Positions 1 to 6,411 are shown, numbered from the stretch's first letter. The stretch: 14,105 nucleotides of DNA from Fimisoma sp964619315 (GCA_964619315.1 CAZUEH010000026.1:1-14105), one strand, 5' to 3'. Notes: generated from the letters alone by a model not told the origin. Numbers and translations are program-made.

Positions 1-33
1 AAGAGACCCTTAGAGATAGGGGTCTCTTTTTAT
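1..33 (+). terminator. Intrinsic terminator of an upstream gene lying off the window
   Basis: AAGAGACCC (1-9) pairs with GGGTCTCTT (20-28), with a loop of about 10 bases, and a T run (25-31) follows. This is the classic stem plus U-tract shape. It would end a plus-strand transcript that starts before the window. The stem could begin a base or two before position 1. Confidence 0.8.
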
Positions 34-80
34 TGTAGCAACATTCATATCTTCAGTCTGGCCAAAAACCATTTAAACGG

Positions 81-109
81 TGGACAATGTATAAAGCAAA
101 TGATAGAAT
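81..109 (+). promoter_or_regulatory. Probable sigma-A promoter of the nitroreductase gene
   Basis: TGGACA (81-86) and TAGAAT (104-109) are separated by 17 bases. A TG at 101-102 gives an extended -10 element (TGnTAGAAT). Each hexamer differs from consensus at one position. The predicted start near 116 leaves a leader of about 30 bases before the ATG at 148. An imperfect palindrome, CCATTTAAACGG (69-80), abuts the -35 and could be an operator. Confidence 0.6.
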
Positions 110-147
110 GAGAATGTTAAAACAATACCAAGGAAGGAATTTTTGAA

Positions 148-693
148 ATGGATTTAGTTACAGGAATTAAAGAAAGAAGAAGTATCAGAAAATTTCAAGA
201 TAAAAAGGTGCCACGTGACCTCCTGGAGGAAGTTGTAAACATTGCAGCTTATGCACCATCTTGGAAAAACACTCAAGTTGTAAGATATATAATAGTAGAT
301 GATGAGAAAACATTAAAAGCTCTTGCCAATGAAAAATGTACATATGGATTTACAGGCAATGTGGCAGCACTTGAGGCAGCCCCTGCCGTTCTTATTGTGA
401 CATATGTTGAAGGACGCTCAGGATTTGATCGTGATGGAAGCTACTCAACGTGCAAAGAAGATAGATGGCAGATGTTCGATGCAGGCATTGCCACACAGAC
501 ATTTTGCCTTGCGGCTCACGAAAAAGGTTTGGGCACAGTTATACAAGGATACTTTGATGAAGAAGAAATTGGCAAGATAGTTCAAATCCCAGAGGGACAA
601 AAGATAGGCGCATTGGTTCCAATTGGCTATCCAGACATTGACCCAGAAGCACCACCGAGAAAAGACGCAACAAAACTTCTTACTTTTATATAA
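148..693 (+). CDS. Nitroreductase family FMN-dependent oxidoreductase
   Basis: The 181-residue product has the size and layout of a small single-domain nitroreductase. These are usually homodimeric cytosolic flavoproteins that use NAD(P)H to reduce nitro compounds, quinones or similar acceptors. The N-terminal RRSIRKF (residues 10-16) is the family's FMN-phosphate-binding start, and the AAYAPSWKNTQ stretch (33-43) matches its usual 'A-P-S-x-x-N-x-Q' flavin-contact segment. The G-L-G-T run (about 127-130) and the late P-I-G-Y-P motif (157-161) fit the family's C-terminal half. An AGGAAGG box (131-137) lies about 10 bases before the ATG. The gene appears monocistronic, with its own promoter. 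The physiological substrate cannot be read from the sequence. Family assignment is firm; subfamily is not. Confidence 0.9.
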   Translation: MDLVTGIKERRSIRKFQDKKVPRDLLEEVVNIAAYAPSWKNTQVVRYIIVDDEKTLKALANEKCTYGFTGNVAALEAAPAVLIVTYVEGRSGFDRDGSYSTCKEDRWQMFDAGIATQTFCLAAHEKGLGTVIQGYFDEEEIGKIVQIPEGQKIGALVPIGYPDIDPEAPPRKDATKLLTFI

Positions 694-729
694 ATTTTGT
701 AAAAGTTTTGTGAATATTATGACAAAAGG

Positions 730-758
730 TTGCCATAATAGATAAAAAAGGATATAAT
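730..758 (+). promoter_or_regulatory. Sigma-A promoter of the LCP-thioesterase pair
   Basis: TTGCCA (730-735) and a perfect TATAAT (753-758) are 17 bases apart. Transcription would start near 765, about 80 bases before the LCP start codon. A hairpin with a T tract begins only about five bases after the predicted start, so the transcript must pass it. Confidence 0.7.
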
Positions 759-769
759 AACCGTGGTAG

Positions 770-791
770 AAAGCCTTGAAAGAGGCTTTTT
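770..791 (+). terminator. Short hairpin plus T tract in the LCP leader (terminator or attenuator)
   Basis: AAAGCCT (770-776) pairs with AGGCTTT (783-789) across a 6-base loop, with a run of five Ts at 787-791. It may be the terminator of the nitroreductase gene. It lies downstream of the 730-758 promoter, so it would also be transcribed from that promoter. The stem is only 7 bp with few GC pairs, so termination may be partial. Confidence 0.55.
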
Positions 792-846
792 ATTATGGGC
801 AGAATATATATAGAATTGATGTAATGGATTTTGAGGGGATATAGCT

Positions 847-2319
847 ATGCGAAGTGATAGAAAAAGAAAACAACAGCAATATGAACAAAAGATGAAGAAA
901 AATAGATTTTCCAGAGCAATTTCAATAATATATACGCTTCTGGCAGCTTGCTTCGTCGGACTGCTATTGTGGCTCAATGTGTTGCCAGCAAAATACTTAT
1001 ATCCGTTAATAGGGGTATTAGCGGTTATAACCTTACTTATTGTTCCAATCATGTACAGCAAAAATGGAAAAAAGACACGAAAGAGAATTACTACAGTCTT
1101 TGCTATACTAATGATTATAGTTTTCGGAGTAGGCTCTTACTACATGGGAGCAACTATGGGATTCTTTAATGAAATAACCAAGTCAGAAGGATCTAGAGAA
1201 GACTTCTATTTGGTAGTTAAAGCGGACTCTCAATACGAAAAGGCTGAAGACCTTTCCGGCAAAACCATAGGAACCCATGCGACAGCAGACAAAAATTATA
1301 CTGAGGCGAAGAATGAGCTCAAAAGCGAATTAAGTGCCAAATATGAATATGTAGAAGAAATACCAGATTTTTTAAACGGTCTTCTTGAAAATAAACAACC
1401 GGCCATATTTATTAGTGCGGCCACATATTCTTCTATGAAGGAAGTGGATTCGACATTAGAAGAAGATACTAAGATAATACATACGATTTCTATAAAGGTT
1501 AACGCTTCTGCAACTAAGAAACATGTTGATGTAACAAAAGAATCGTTCAATGTTTTCATAAGCGGACTTGATACTACCGGGGATATCGGAACTGTATCAA
1601 GAAGCGATGTGAACATGATTGTAACTGTCAATCCAAACACAAAAGAAATACTTATCACATCGGTGCCAAGAGATTATTATGTTAATCTCCCAAGCAAAGG
1701 TGCAAAAGATAAACTTACTCACTCAGGACTTTATGGAATAGAGGAAACTGTCGGTGCAATAGAGGACCTTATGGGAATAGAAATAAACTATTATGCAAAG
1801 GTTAACTATTCAACTATAACAAAGCTGGTTGATGCTATTGGCGGGATAGATATAGATTCACCATATGGATTCAGCACTCACGGCATGACAGAAAAATACA
1901 CTTTCTCTAAAGGACAAAATCACCTTAATGGCTCAATGGCTCTTGCATACAGCAGAGAAAGAAAGTCTTGGTCAGATGGTGATATGAGACGAAATGAAAA
2001 CCAACAACTTATAATGGAAGCAATAATGAATAAGTGCCTCAGAAGCTCAACAATACTTGGTGATTATACTTCAATATTGAATGCTATAAAAACCAATCTT
2101 GAAACAGATATGAGCAGAAAAGACATGACATCATTGATTAAAATGCAGCTTAAGAGCATGCCTTCATGGACTATAGAAAAGCAAGCGTTAAAGGGAAAAC
2201 CAGGATATGACATGTGCTATGCACTTGGCTTTAACGCGTCAATAGTACTTCATGACGAGGTATTGATGGCCGAAGCGGCAGATAGAATAACACAAGTTAA
2301 GGAAGCAAAAGAAGAATGA
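847..2319 (+). CDS. LCP (LytR-CpsA-Psr) family cell-wall glycopolymer ligase
   Basis: LCP proteins move lipid-linked glycopolymers such as teichoic acids or capsule onto peptidoglycan at the outer membrane face. This 490-residue protein has a basic N-terminus, then three likely membrane helices (about 24-44, 50-70 and 81-105). A region at about 115-225 follows, which resembles a substrate-binding-protein fold (DLSGKTIGTH at 135-144). The LCP domain itself runs from about 235 to 400. LCP hallmarks are visible: D254 near the start, VPRD with R275 and D276, VDAIGGIDI (328-336), R370 and R372 in SRER, and D379-x2-R382-x3-Q386. GAGGGGA (833-839) is the ribosome binding site. The stop overlaps the next gene by 4 bases. 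Older names call this family transcriptional attenuators, which is now thought wrong. The exact polymer is unknown. Confidence 0.92.
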   Translation: MRSDRKRKQQQYEQKMKKNRFSRAISIIYTLLAACFVGLLLWLNVLPAKYLYPLIGVLAVITLLIVPIMYSKNGKKTRKRITTVFAILMIIVFGVGSYYMGATMGFFNEITKSEGSREDFYLVVKADSQYEKAEDLSGKTIGTHATADKNYTEAKNELKSELSAKYEYVEEIPDFLNGLLENKQPAIFISAATYSSMKEVDSTLEEDTKIIHTISIKVNASATKKHVDVTKESFNVFISGLDTTGDIGTVSRSDVNMIVTVNPNTKEILITSVPRDYYVNLPSKGAKDKLTHSGLYGIEETVGAIEDLMGIEINYYAKVNYSTITKLVDAIGGIDIDSPYGFSTHGMTEKYTFSKGQNHLNGSMALAYSRERKSWSDGDMRRNENQQLIMEAIMNKCLRSSTILGDYTSILNAIKTNLETDMSRKDMTSLIKMQLKSMPSWTIEKQALKGKPGYDMCYALGFNASIVLHDEVLMAEAADRITQVKEAKEE

Positions 2320-2846
2320 GAATAGATAGACCAAAAAGAAAAGTAATATGCAAGCAGCTGCCAATGGCAAGAAGCATAACATGTGGCAAAGAAAACCCAG
2401 CATCACTGGAGTGTGAGTTTTACGAACTTGAAGGTGGAGAAGTAGCAACGGTTTTCACGCCCAAGACCATCCACGAGGGACATATTGGAATAATGCACGG
2501 CGGAATGTCGGCAGCGATTCTAGACGAACTCATGGGAAGAGCCACGCTACATGTGGACATCAATGACGATGCTTGGGTACCGCGCTATGTAACTGCCGAA
2601 ATGACAGTCAAATATCGCAGACCTATTGCAGTAGGCGAAACGATGTATGGATACGCAAAAATAGACAAAGCTGAAGAAAAATGTTGTTTCGTATCTTCTG
2701 AAGTAGTAGATGAAACAGGAGAAATAATGGCAACAGCAACAGGCGTATATGTAAAAGTACATTGGCCAGCCGATAATGCACCTGAGCATAAACAAGAGAC
2801 GGGAATCAAAGGCGAACTTTGCCAACTAGACCCAAAAGAATTATAG
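2316..2846 (+). CDS. PaaI-like hotdog-fold thioesterase
   Basis: The 176-residue protein carries a hotdog fold of the PaaI/4HBT type, enzymes that hydrolyse acyl-CoA thioesters in the cytosol. The key segment is IMHGGMSAAILDELMGRA (59-76), with H61-G62-G63 and the acidic pair D70-E71 on the central helix, where the family's catalytic acid lies. The YVTAEMTVKYRRPIAVGE stretch is the typical following beta-sheet. An extra N-terminal portion of about 35 residues and a C-terminal tail of about 25 flank the domain. The ATG overlaps the LCP stop as ATGA, and AAGGAAG (2299-2305) is the binding site, so the pair is probably co-transcribed and coupled. The substrate is not identifiable. A role linked to the cell wall is suggested only by position. 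Confidence 0.85.
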   Translation: MRIDRPKRKVICKQLPMARSITCGKENPASLECEFYELEGGEVATVFTPKTIHEGHIGIMHGGMSAAILDELMGRATLHVDINDDAWVPRYVTAEMTVKYRRPIAVGETMYGYAKIDKAEEKCCFVSSEVVDETGEIMATATGVYVKVHWPADNAPEHKQETGIKGELCQLDPKEL

Positions 2847-2862
2847 AAAATAAAAAAGCCGG

Positions 2863-2891
2863 TTGACATTGATAAATGGCTGATTTATAAT
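2863..2891 (+). promoter_or_regulatory. Perfect-consensus sigma-A promoter of the rpmG-secE-nusG-rplKA operon
   Basis: TTGACA (2863-2868) and TATAAT (2886-2891) match consensus at all twelve positions, with the ideal 17-base spacer. This suits a strongly expressed translation operon. The predicted start near 2898 gives a leader of about 70 bases before rpmG. No terminator separates it from the thioesterase gene, so some read-through from upstream is possible. Confidence 0.9.
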
Positions 2892-2920
2892 AAATAGGCG
2901 ACTTTATGATTATTAAGCGG

Positions 2921-2941
2921 CAAAGCTTTGAAAAAGCTTTG
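2921..2941 (+). other. Leader hairpin upstream of rpmG
   Basis: CAAAGCTTT (2921-2929) and AAAGCTTTG (2933-2941) form a perfect 9-bp stem with a GAA triloop inside the predicted 5' leader. There is no T tract after it, so it is not an intrinsic terminator. It may stabilise the mRNA or bind a regulator; this is inference. Confidence 0.5.
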
Positions 2942-2969
2942 TAATTTGAAGTAAAACGGAGGAATACAC

Positions 2970-3119
2970 ATGAGAGTTAAAGTAATGCTAGCATGCACAG
3001 AATGCAAGCAAAGAAACTACAATACGATGAAAAACAAGAAGAACGATCCTGACCGTATTGAAATGGAAAAATATTGCAAATTCTGCAAGAAACATACTCT
3101 TCACAAAGAAACTAAATAA
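2970..3119 (+). CDS. rpmG: 50S ribosomal protein L33 (zinc-binding form)
   Basis: This small gene encodes 49 residues beginning MRVKVMLACTECKQRNY and ending HTLHKETK, the full usual length of bacterial L33, a component of the large ribosomal subunit near the E site. Two CxxC pairs are present (C9/C12 and C36/C39), so this is the zinc-ribbon (C+) form. Many Firmicutes replace that form with a cysteine-free paralogue under zinc shortage. GGAGGA (2958-2963) sits 6 bases before the ATG. It is the first gene after the consensus promoter, and secE follows 12 bases after its stop. The rpmG-secE-nusG-rplK order is standard in Firmicutes, which confirms the call. Confidence 0.97.
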   Translation: MRVKVMLACTECKQRNYNTMKNKKNDPDRIEMEKYCKFCKKHTLHKETK

Positions 3120-3131
3120 GGAGAGAACAAA

Positions 3132-3347
3132 ATGGCTAAAGAGAAAAAGAAAAGAGGCGGAGTAAGCGAATACTTCAAAGGTATCAGAGCTGAAATGAAA
3201 AAAGTTGTATGGCCAACAAGAAAAGAAATGGTGTCATATACTGGCATTGTAATTTTGACATGCGCAATTTTCGCACTAGGCTTCTGGTTAATTGATACAG
3301 GTGTTTTAGCCGCTCTAAGAGCAGTTTTGGGAGTAACATTAAGCTAA
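3132..3347 (+). CDS. secE: Preprotein translocase subunit SecE
   Basis: SecE is the small clamp subunit of the SecYEG protein-export channel in the cytoplasmic membrane. The 71-residue product has the short single-helix form typical of Gram-positive bacteria. A basic N-terminus is followed by an amphipathic cytosolic helix holding the conserved VVWPTRKEM motif (25-33). One membrane segment follows at about 36-58. AAGGAGA (3118-3124) lies 7 bases before the ATG. Its place between rpmG and nusG is the usual one. About 70 bases separate it from nusG; I see no strong element there. Confidence 0.97.
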   Translation: MAKEKKKRGGVSEYFKGIRAEMKKVVWPTRKEMVSYTGIVILTCAIFALGFWLIDTGVLAALRAVLGVTLS

Positions 3348-3419
3348 TTAGCATAATAGCAAGAGGCCATAGGCCAATCAAATTTTACTTCAAAATATAT
3401 GAAAAGAGAAGGTACAAAA

Positions 3420-3995
3420 ATGTCTGATATTGAAAACAAAGGCGTGTCCCCTCTTGAGGGCGAAGGACTTAGAGGTGACGGAAAAGCAAAGTGGTACGTA
3501 GTACACACTTATTCAGGTCACGAAAATAAGGTAAAAGTAAATATCGAAAAGATGGTTGAGAACCGCGGAATGCAGGATTTAATTACCGACATTGTTGTAC
3601 CGACAGAAGACAGAGTTGAAGTCAAAGACGGTCAAAGAAAAATCAAGACTAAAAAAATGTTTCCGGGTTATGTAATCATAAAGATGATTGTAACAAACGA
3701 ATCTTGGTATCTGGTACGTAACACTCAAGGCGTTACGGGATTTGTAGGTCATGGATCAGAACCGATCCCATTGACTGACGAAGAAGTTGCCAGAATGGGA
3801 ATAGAAAAAGTTTACCTTGATCTAAACGTGAAAATTGGAGAAACAGTACGTGTAATCAGCGGTCCTTTCGAAAGCTTTATGGGCACAGTAGAGGAAATCA
3901 ACAAAGAGAAGCAAGTATTGAAAGTAAAAGTTTCCATGTTTGGTAGAGACACACCAGTTGAATTAGAATTCAGCCAGGTGGATAAAATTAACTAA
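3420..3995 (+). CDS. nusG: Transcription elongation, termination and antitermination factor NusG
   Basis: NusG binds RNA polymerase and affects pausing, termination and coupling to translation. I chose the ATG at 3420 (191 residues) because AGAGAAGG (3405-3412) lies 7 bases upstream. An in-frame ATG at 3399 has no binding site. A charged tail of about 22 residues precedes the NGN domain, which starts at KWYVVHTYSGHE (24-35) and includes KTKKMFPGYVII (76-87) and the W96 region. The KOW domain occupies about 138-191, with GETVRVISGPF (140-150). The N-terminal extension is longer than in minimal NusG, but such tails are common. The stop codon lies inside a small hairpin (3993-4007). Confidence 0.96.
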   Translation: MSDIENKGVSPLEGEGLRGDGKAKWYVVHTYSGHENKVKVNIEKMVENRGMQDLITDIVVPTEDRVEVKDGQRKIKTKKMFPGYVIIKMIVTNESWYLVRNTQGVTGFVGHGSEPIPLTDEEVARMGIEKVYLDLNVKIGETVRVISGPFESFMGTVEEINKEKQVLKVKVSMFGRDTPVELEFSQVDKIN

Positions 3996-4007
3996 GGGTT
4001 GCCCTTA
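3993..4007 (+). other. Small hairpin over the nusG stop codon
   Basis: TAAGGG (3993-3998) and CCCTTA (4002-4007) form a 6-bp stem with a TTG triloop. The TAA stop of nusG opens it. No T tract follows. It could influence transcript processing or rplK expression, but short hairpins like this are common. Confidence 0.3.
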
Positions 4008-4033
4008 AAAATATTAAGAAAGGAGATAAGAGA

Positions 4034-4459
4034 ATGGCTAAAAAAGTTGAAGGCTATATAAAACTTCAAATACCAGCCGGCAATGCAAACCCAGCACCTC
4101 CAGTAGGTCCTGCCCTAGGTCAAAAAGGCGTGAACATTATGGATTTCTGTAAACAGTTCAATGCAAAAACACAAGACCAAAAGGGAATGATTATTCCGGT
4201 AGTTATTACGGTTTATGCCGACAGATCTTTTACATTCATCTGTAAGACACCACCAGCAGCAGTTCTTCTTAAGAAGGCCGCAGGTCTGGACACAGCATCT
4301 GGCGAACCTAACAAGACGAAAGTTGCTACACTGACAAGAGCTCAAGCGGAAGAAATCGCAAAGGCAAAAATGCCTGATTTAAACGCAGCGAACTTAGATT
4401 CAGCTACAGAGATGATTAAAGGTACTGCAAGAAGTATGGGTATAGTTATTGAAGATTAG
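4034..4459 (+). CDS. rplK: 50S ribosomal protein L11
   Basis: L11 binds the GTPase-associated centre of 23S rRNA and is needed for factor function and for RelA-type stringent signalling. The 141 residues are exactly the usual length. The N-terminal domain shows the proline-rich PAGNANPAPPVGPALGQKGVNIMDFCKQFN region, given here in outline, which is the thiostrepton-binding helix area. The rRNA-binding C-terminal domain spans about 75-141 and ends TARSMGIVIED. An AGGAG box precedes the ATG at about 9 bases. It follows nusG by 38 bases and is followed by the L1-site hairpin and rplA, the standard L11-L1 pair. Confidence 0.98.
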   Translation: MAKKVEGYIKLQIPAGNANPAPPVGPALGQKGVNIMDFCKQFNAKTQDQKGMIIPVVITVYADRSFTFICKTPPAAVLLKKAAGLDTASGEPNKTKVATLTRAQAEEIAKAKMPDLNAANLDSATEMIKGTARSMGIVIED

Positions 4460-4462
4460 TAA

Positions 4463-4490
4463 GTGGGAGACGGATAGTCGCTAATACCAC
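4463..4490 (+). promoter_or_regulatory. Probable L1-binding hairpin (23S rRNA mimic) ahead of rplA
   Basis: GTGG (4463-4466) pairs with CCAC (4487-4490), and GAC (4469-4471) pairs with GTC (4477-4479) around a GGATA loop. Between the stems is an asymmetric internal loop: GA on one side and GCTAATA on the other. The strands GTGGGAG and AATACCAC match, from memory, the L1-binding segment of 23S rRNA. L1 is known to repress its own mRNA through such mimicry. The site ends 5 bases or less before the rplA binding site AAGGAGG (4491-4497), so L1 binding would block initiation. Confidence 0.75.
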
Positions 4491-4504
4491 AAGGAGGTAA
4501 AGAA

Positions 4505-5203
4505 ATGCCTAAAAGAGGTAAAAATTACGAAGCTGCTGCGGCAACTTATGACAAAGTAGCTTTACACGAAGTTCCAGATGCATTAAAAATTGCAGTAGAA
4601 ACTTCAAAAGCAAAATTCGATGAAACAATCGAAGTACACATTAGACTTGGTGTAGACGGAAGACACGCTGACCAGCAGGTTAGAGGTGCAATCGTTCTTC
4701 CTCACGGAACAGGCAAAAGCAAAAAAGTTCTGGTATTTGCAAAAGGCCCTAAAGCTCAAGAAGCAGAAGCTGCTGGTGCAGACTATGTAGGAGCTGAAGA
4801 GTTAGCACAGAGAATTCAGACTGAAAACTGGTTTGATTTCGATGTAGTAGTAGCAACTCCAGACATGATGGGTGTTGTAGGTAGACTAGGTAAAGTTCTT
4901 GGACCTAAAGGCTTGATGCCAAACCCTAAGTCAGGTACCGTTACAATGGATGTTGAAAAAGCTTTACAAGAAATTAAAGCAGGTAAAGTTGAGTACAGAC
5001 TTGACAAAACTAACATCATTCATACACCAATCGGTAAAGCTTCATTCGGAGCAGAAAAATTAGTTGAAAACTTTAACGCATTGTTGGAAGCGGTTCTAAA
5101 GGCTAAACCAGCAGCAGCTAAGGGTCAGTACCTTAGAAGTGTTACAGTTGCAGCAACTATGGGCCCTGGAGTGAAGGTAAACCCTGCTTTGATTCAACCA
5201 TAA
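4505..5203 (+). CDS. rplA: 50S ribosomal protein L1
   Basis: L1 binds the mobile stalk of 23S rRNA that helps release deacylated tRNA, and it represses its own operon. The 232-residue length is normal. Family marks are clear: FDETIEVHIRLGVDGRHADQ near the N-terminus, VVLPHGTGK-like IVLPHGTGKSKKVLVFAKG (about 64-82), and PDMMGVVGRLGKVLGPKGLMP (about 119-139, shown in part here as GRLGKVLGPKGLMPNPKSGT). A strong AAGGAGG (4491-4497) lies 7 bases before the ATG. It shares the rpmG promoter. The transcript then enters the L10 leader with no terminator before it. Confidence 0.98.
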   Translation: MPKRGKNYEAAAATYDKVALHEVPDALKIAVETSKAKFDETIEVHIRLGVDGRHADQQVRGAIVLPHGTGKSKKVLVFAKGPKAQEAEAAGADYVGAEELAQRIQTENWFDFDVVVATPDMMGVVGRLGKVLGPKGLMPNPKSGTVTMDVEKALQEIKAGKVEYRLDKTNIIHTPIGKASFGAEKLVENFNALLEAVLKAKPAAAKGQYLRSVTVAATMGPGVKVNPALIQP

Positions 5204-5233
5204 GAATCACTGCAAAAACAAAATAAGAAAGTA

Positions 5234-5325
5234 AAACCGTAGACAGCGGGTGCGAAAGCTTAATTTCCCGCCGAGGTACAATATAAAATATTGACCTTGT
5301 CTGTTTACGCGGACAAGGTTTTTTT
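5234..5325 (+). ncRNA. Ribosomal protein L10 leader with attenuator terminator
   Basis: This mRNA leader has the known L10-leader pattern (CGTAGACAGCGGGTGC ... CCCGCCGAGG). GCGGG (5246-5250) pairs with CCCGC (5267-5271) in the L10-binding part. A terminator follows: CCTTGTC (5295-5301) with GACAAGG (5312-5318), extended by inner pairs, then seven Ts (5319-5325). CGTAGACAG (5238-5246) can instead pair with CTGTTTACG (5301-5309), with one G-U pair, which would open the terminator stem. In the family's known mechanism, excess L10 (with L7/L12) binds the leader and favours termination, reducing rplJL expression. Confidence 0.92.
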
Positions 5326-5376
5326 ATGGAGTACCAATTCTGCTCTTAGTAAAGAGCAAGAAAGGAGTAACATAAT

Positions 5377-5871
5377 ATGTCAGTAGAAGTTCAAAAAGCA
5401 AAACAGCTTGTAATCGATGAGATTAAAGAAAAATTAGATGGTGCACAATCTGCAGTAGTAGTTGACTACATGGGAATTTCCGTTGCAGAAGCTGATGCCA
5501 TGAGAAAGAAGCTTCGTGAAGCTAACGTAGATTATACAGTTTACAAAAACACTTTAGTTAAGAGAGCTATTGAAGGAACTGAGTTTGCAGGTCTTGCAGA
5601 GGTTCTTGAAGGACCAAGCGCAATCGCAATCAGCAAAGATGATGCAACTGCTCCAGCAAGAGTTCTTAACGAAGTAATCAAAGAATACAAAAAGATGGAA
5701 TTCAAGGCTGGTGTTGTAGAGGGCACTGTATTCGATAAAGCAGGAATCCAAGCAGTCGCAGACATCCCATCAAGAGAAATTCTGGTTGCAAAGTTCTTAG
5801 GAAGCATTCAGTCACCTGTAGGACAGGTAGTAAGAACATTCCAAGCAATTGCAGATGCAAAAGCAGAATAA
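5377..5871 (+). CDS. rplJ: 50S ribosomal protein L10
   Basis: L10 anchors the L7/L12 dimers at the base of the ribosomal stalk. The 164-residue product has a normal length. The N-terminal rRNA-binding domain includes AVVVDYMGISVAEADAMRKK and VYKNTLVKRA, the most conserved part of the family. The C-terminal helix (about 135-164), ending in the alanine- and lysine-rich ADAKAE, carries the L7/L12 docking sites. AAGGAG lies about 9 bases before the ATG. Expression should be controlled by the leader directly upstream. rplL follows after 109 bases that hold a small hairpin. Confidence 0.98.
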   Translation: MSVEVQKAKQLVIDEIKEKLDGAQSAVVVDYMGISVAEADAMRKKLREANVDYTVYKNTLVKRAIEGTEFAGLAEVLEGPSAIAISKDDATAPARVLNEVIKEYKKMEFKAGVVEGTVFDKAGIQAVADIPSREILVAKFLGSIQSPVGQVVRTFQAIADAKAE

Positions 5872-5916
5872 TCTAAAATTCTAAACTTTATCCGGATTGA
5901 CCGGTAAGGAAATATT

Positions 5917-5934
5917 GCGAAGATTACACTTCGC
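5917..5934 (+). other. Intercistronic hairpin between rplJ and rplL
   Basis: GCGAAG (5917-5922) pairs with CTTCGC (5929-5934) around a 6-base loop. A second small pairing, CCGG with CCGG (5892-5895 and 5901-5904), lies just before it. No T tract follows. The rplJ-rplL gap may hold elements that help make about four L7/L12 copies per L10, but nothing here proves that role. Confidence 0.35.
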
Positions 5935-5980
5935 TAAAAACAAAATTAAAAAATAAAGACTTTATAAAGGAGAATATAAA

Positions 5981-6346
5981 ATGAACAAGGATCAAATTAT
6001 TGAAGCTATCAAAGCTATGACAATCTTAGAATTAAACGAACTAGTGAAAGCTTGCGAAGAAGAATTCGGAGTATCAGCAGCAGCTCCAGTAGCAGTTGCA
6101 GGTGCAGCAGGCGGAGCGGCAGCAGCAGAAGAACAGACTGAATTCACAGTAGTTCTTGAAGCAGCTGGCGGAGAAAAGATCAAAGTAATAAAGGCTGTAA
6201 GAGAATTAACAGGCCTAGGTCTTAAGGAAGCTAAGGAATTAGTAGACGGAGCTCCTGCAAACGTTAAAGAAAGCGTTGAAAAGGCAGAAGCAGAAGCTAT
6301 TAAGGCTCAGTTAGAAGAAGTAGGAGCTACAGTAGCTTTAAAATAA
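5981..6346 (+). CDS. rplL: 50S ribosomal protein L7/L12
   Basis: L7/L12 forms the flexible stalk that recruits translation GTPases. The 121 residues match the family length. The N-terminal dimerisation domain (1-33) contains TILELNELVKACEEEFGVSA. An alanine- and glycine-rich hinge (about 33-50) follows. The globular C-terminal domain (about 53-121) starts EQTEFTVVLE and holds KIKVIKAVRELTGLGLKEAK, the factor-binding surface. AAAGGAG lies about 8 bases before the ATG. It is the last gene of the ribosomal run and is followed by a strong terminator rather than rpoB. Confidence 0.98.
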   Translation: MNKDQIIEAIKAMTILELNELVKACEEEFGVSAAAPVAVAGAAGGAAAAEEQTEFTVVLEAAGGEKIKVIKAVRELTGLGLKEAKELVDGAPANVKESVEKAEAEAIKAQLEEVGATVALK

Positions 6347-6381
6347 GCCACTTAGTTTCAACCGACTAACAACAAACAATC

Positions 6382-6411
6382 AAAAGCCCCAACATTTGTT
6401 GGGGCTTTTTT
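6382..6411 (+). terminator. Strong intrinsic terminator of the ribosomal protein operon
   Basis: AAAAGCCCCAAC (6382-6393) and GTTGGGGCTTTT (6398-6409) form a perfect 12-bp stem with an ATTT loop, and the T run covers 6406-6411. It lies 36 bases after the rplL stop. This closes the rplJL transcript before the symporter gene. Confidence 0.95.

Noticed and set aside
717..1061. Open frame of 114 codons on the minus strand
   Set aside because: It overlaps the LCP gene and its promoter, has no binding site and has a low-complexity composition. Similar antisense frames under rplL, the symporter, phoR and other genes were left out for the same reason.
948..1169. Plus-strand frame of 73 codons inside the LCP gene
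   Set aside because: It lies in another frame of a well-supported gene, with no recognisable protein features.
3343..3352. GCTAATTAGC palindrome at the secE stop codon
   Set aside because: A 10-base AT-rich palindrome is expected by chance and has no position relative to a promoter.
3399..3419. Upstream in-frame ATG for nusG
   Set aside because: No ribosome binding site precedes it, while AGAGAAGG is correctly spaced for the ATG at 3420.
5887..5920. Possible separate promoter for rplL (TTGACC near 5897)
   Set aside because: No acceptable -10 hexamer lies at 16-18 bases, so co-transcription with rplJ is the simpler view.
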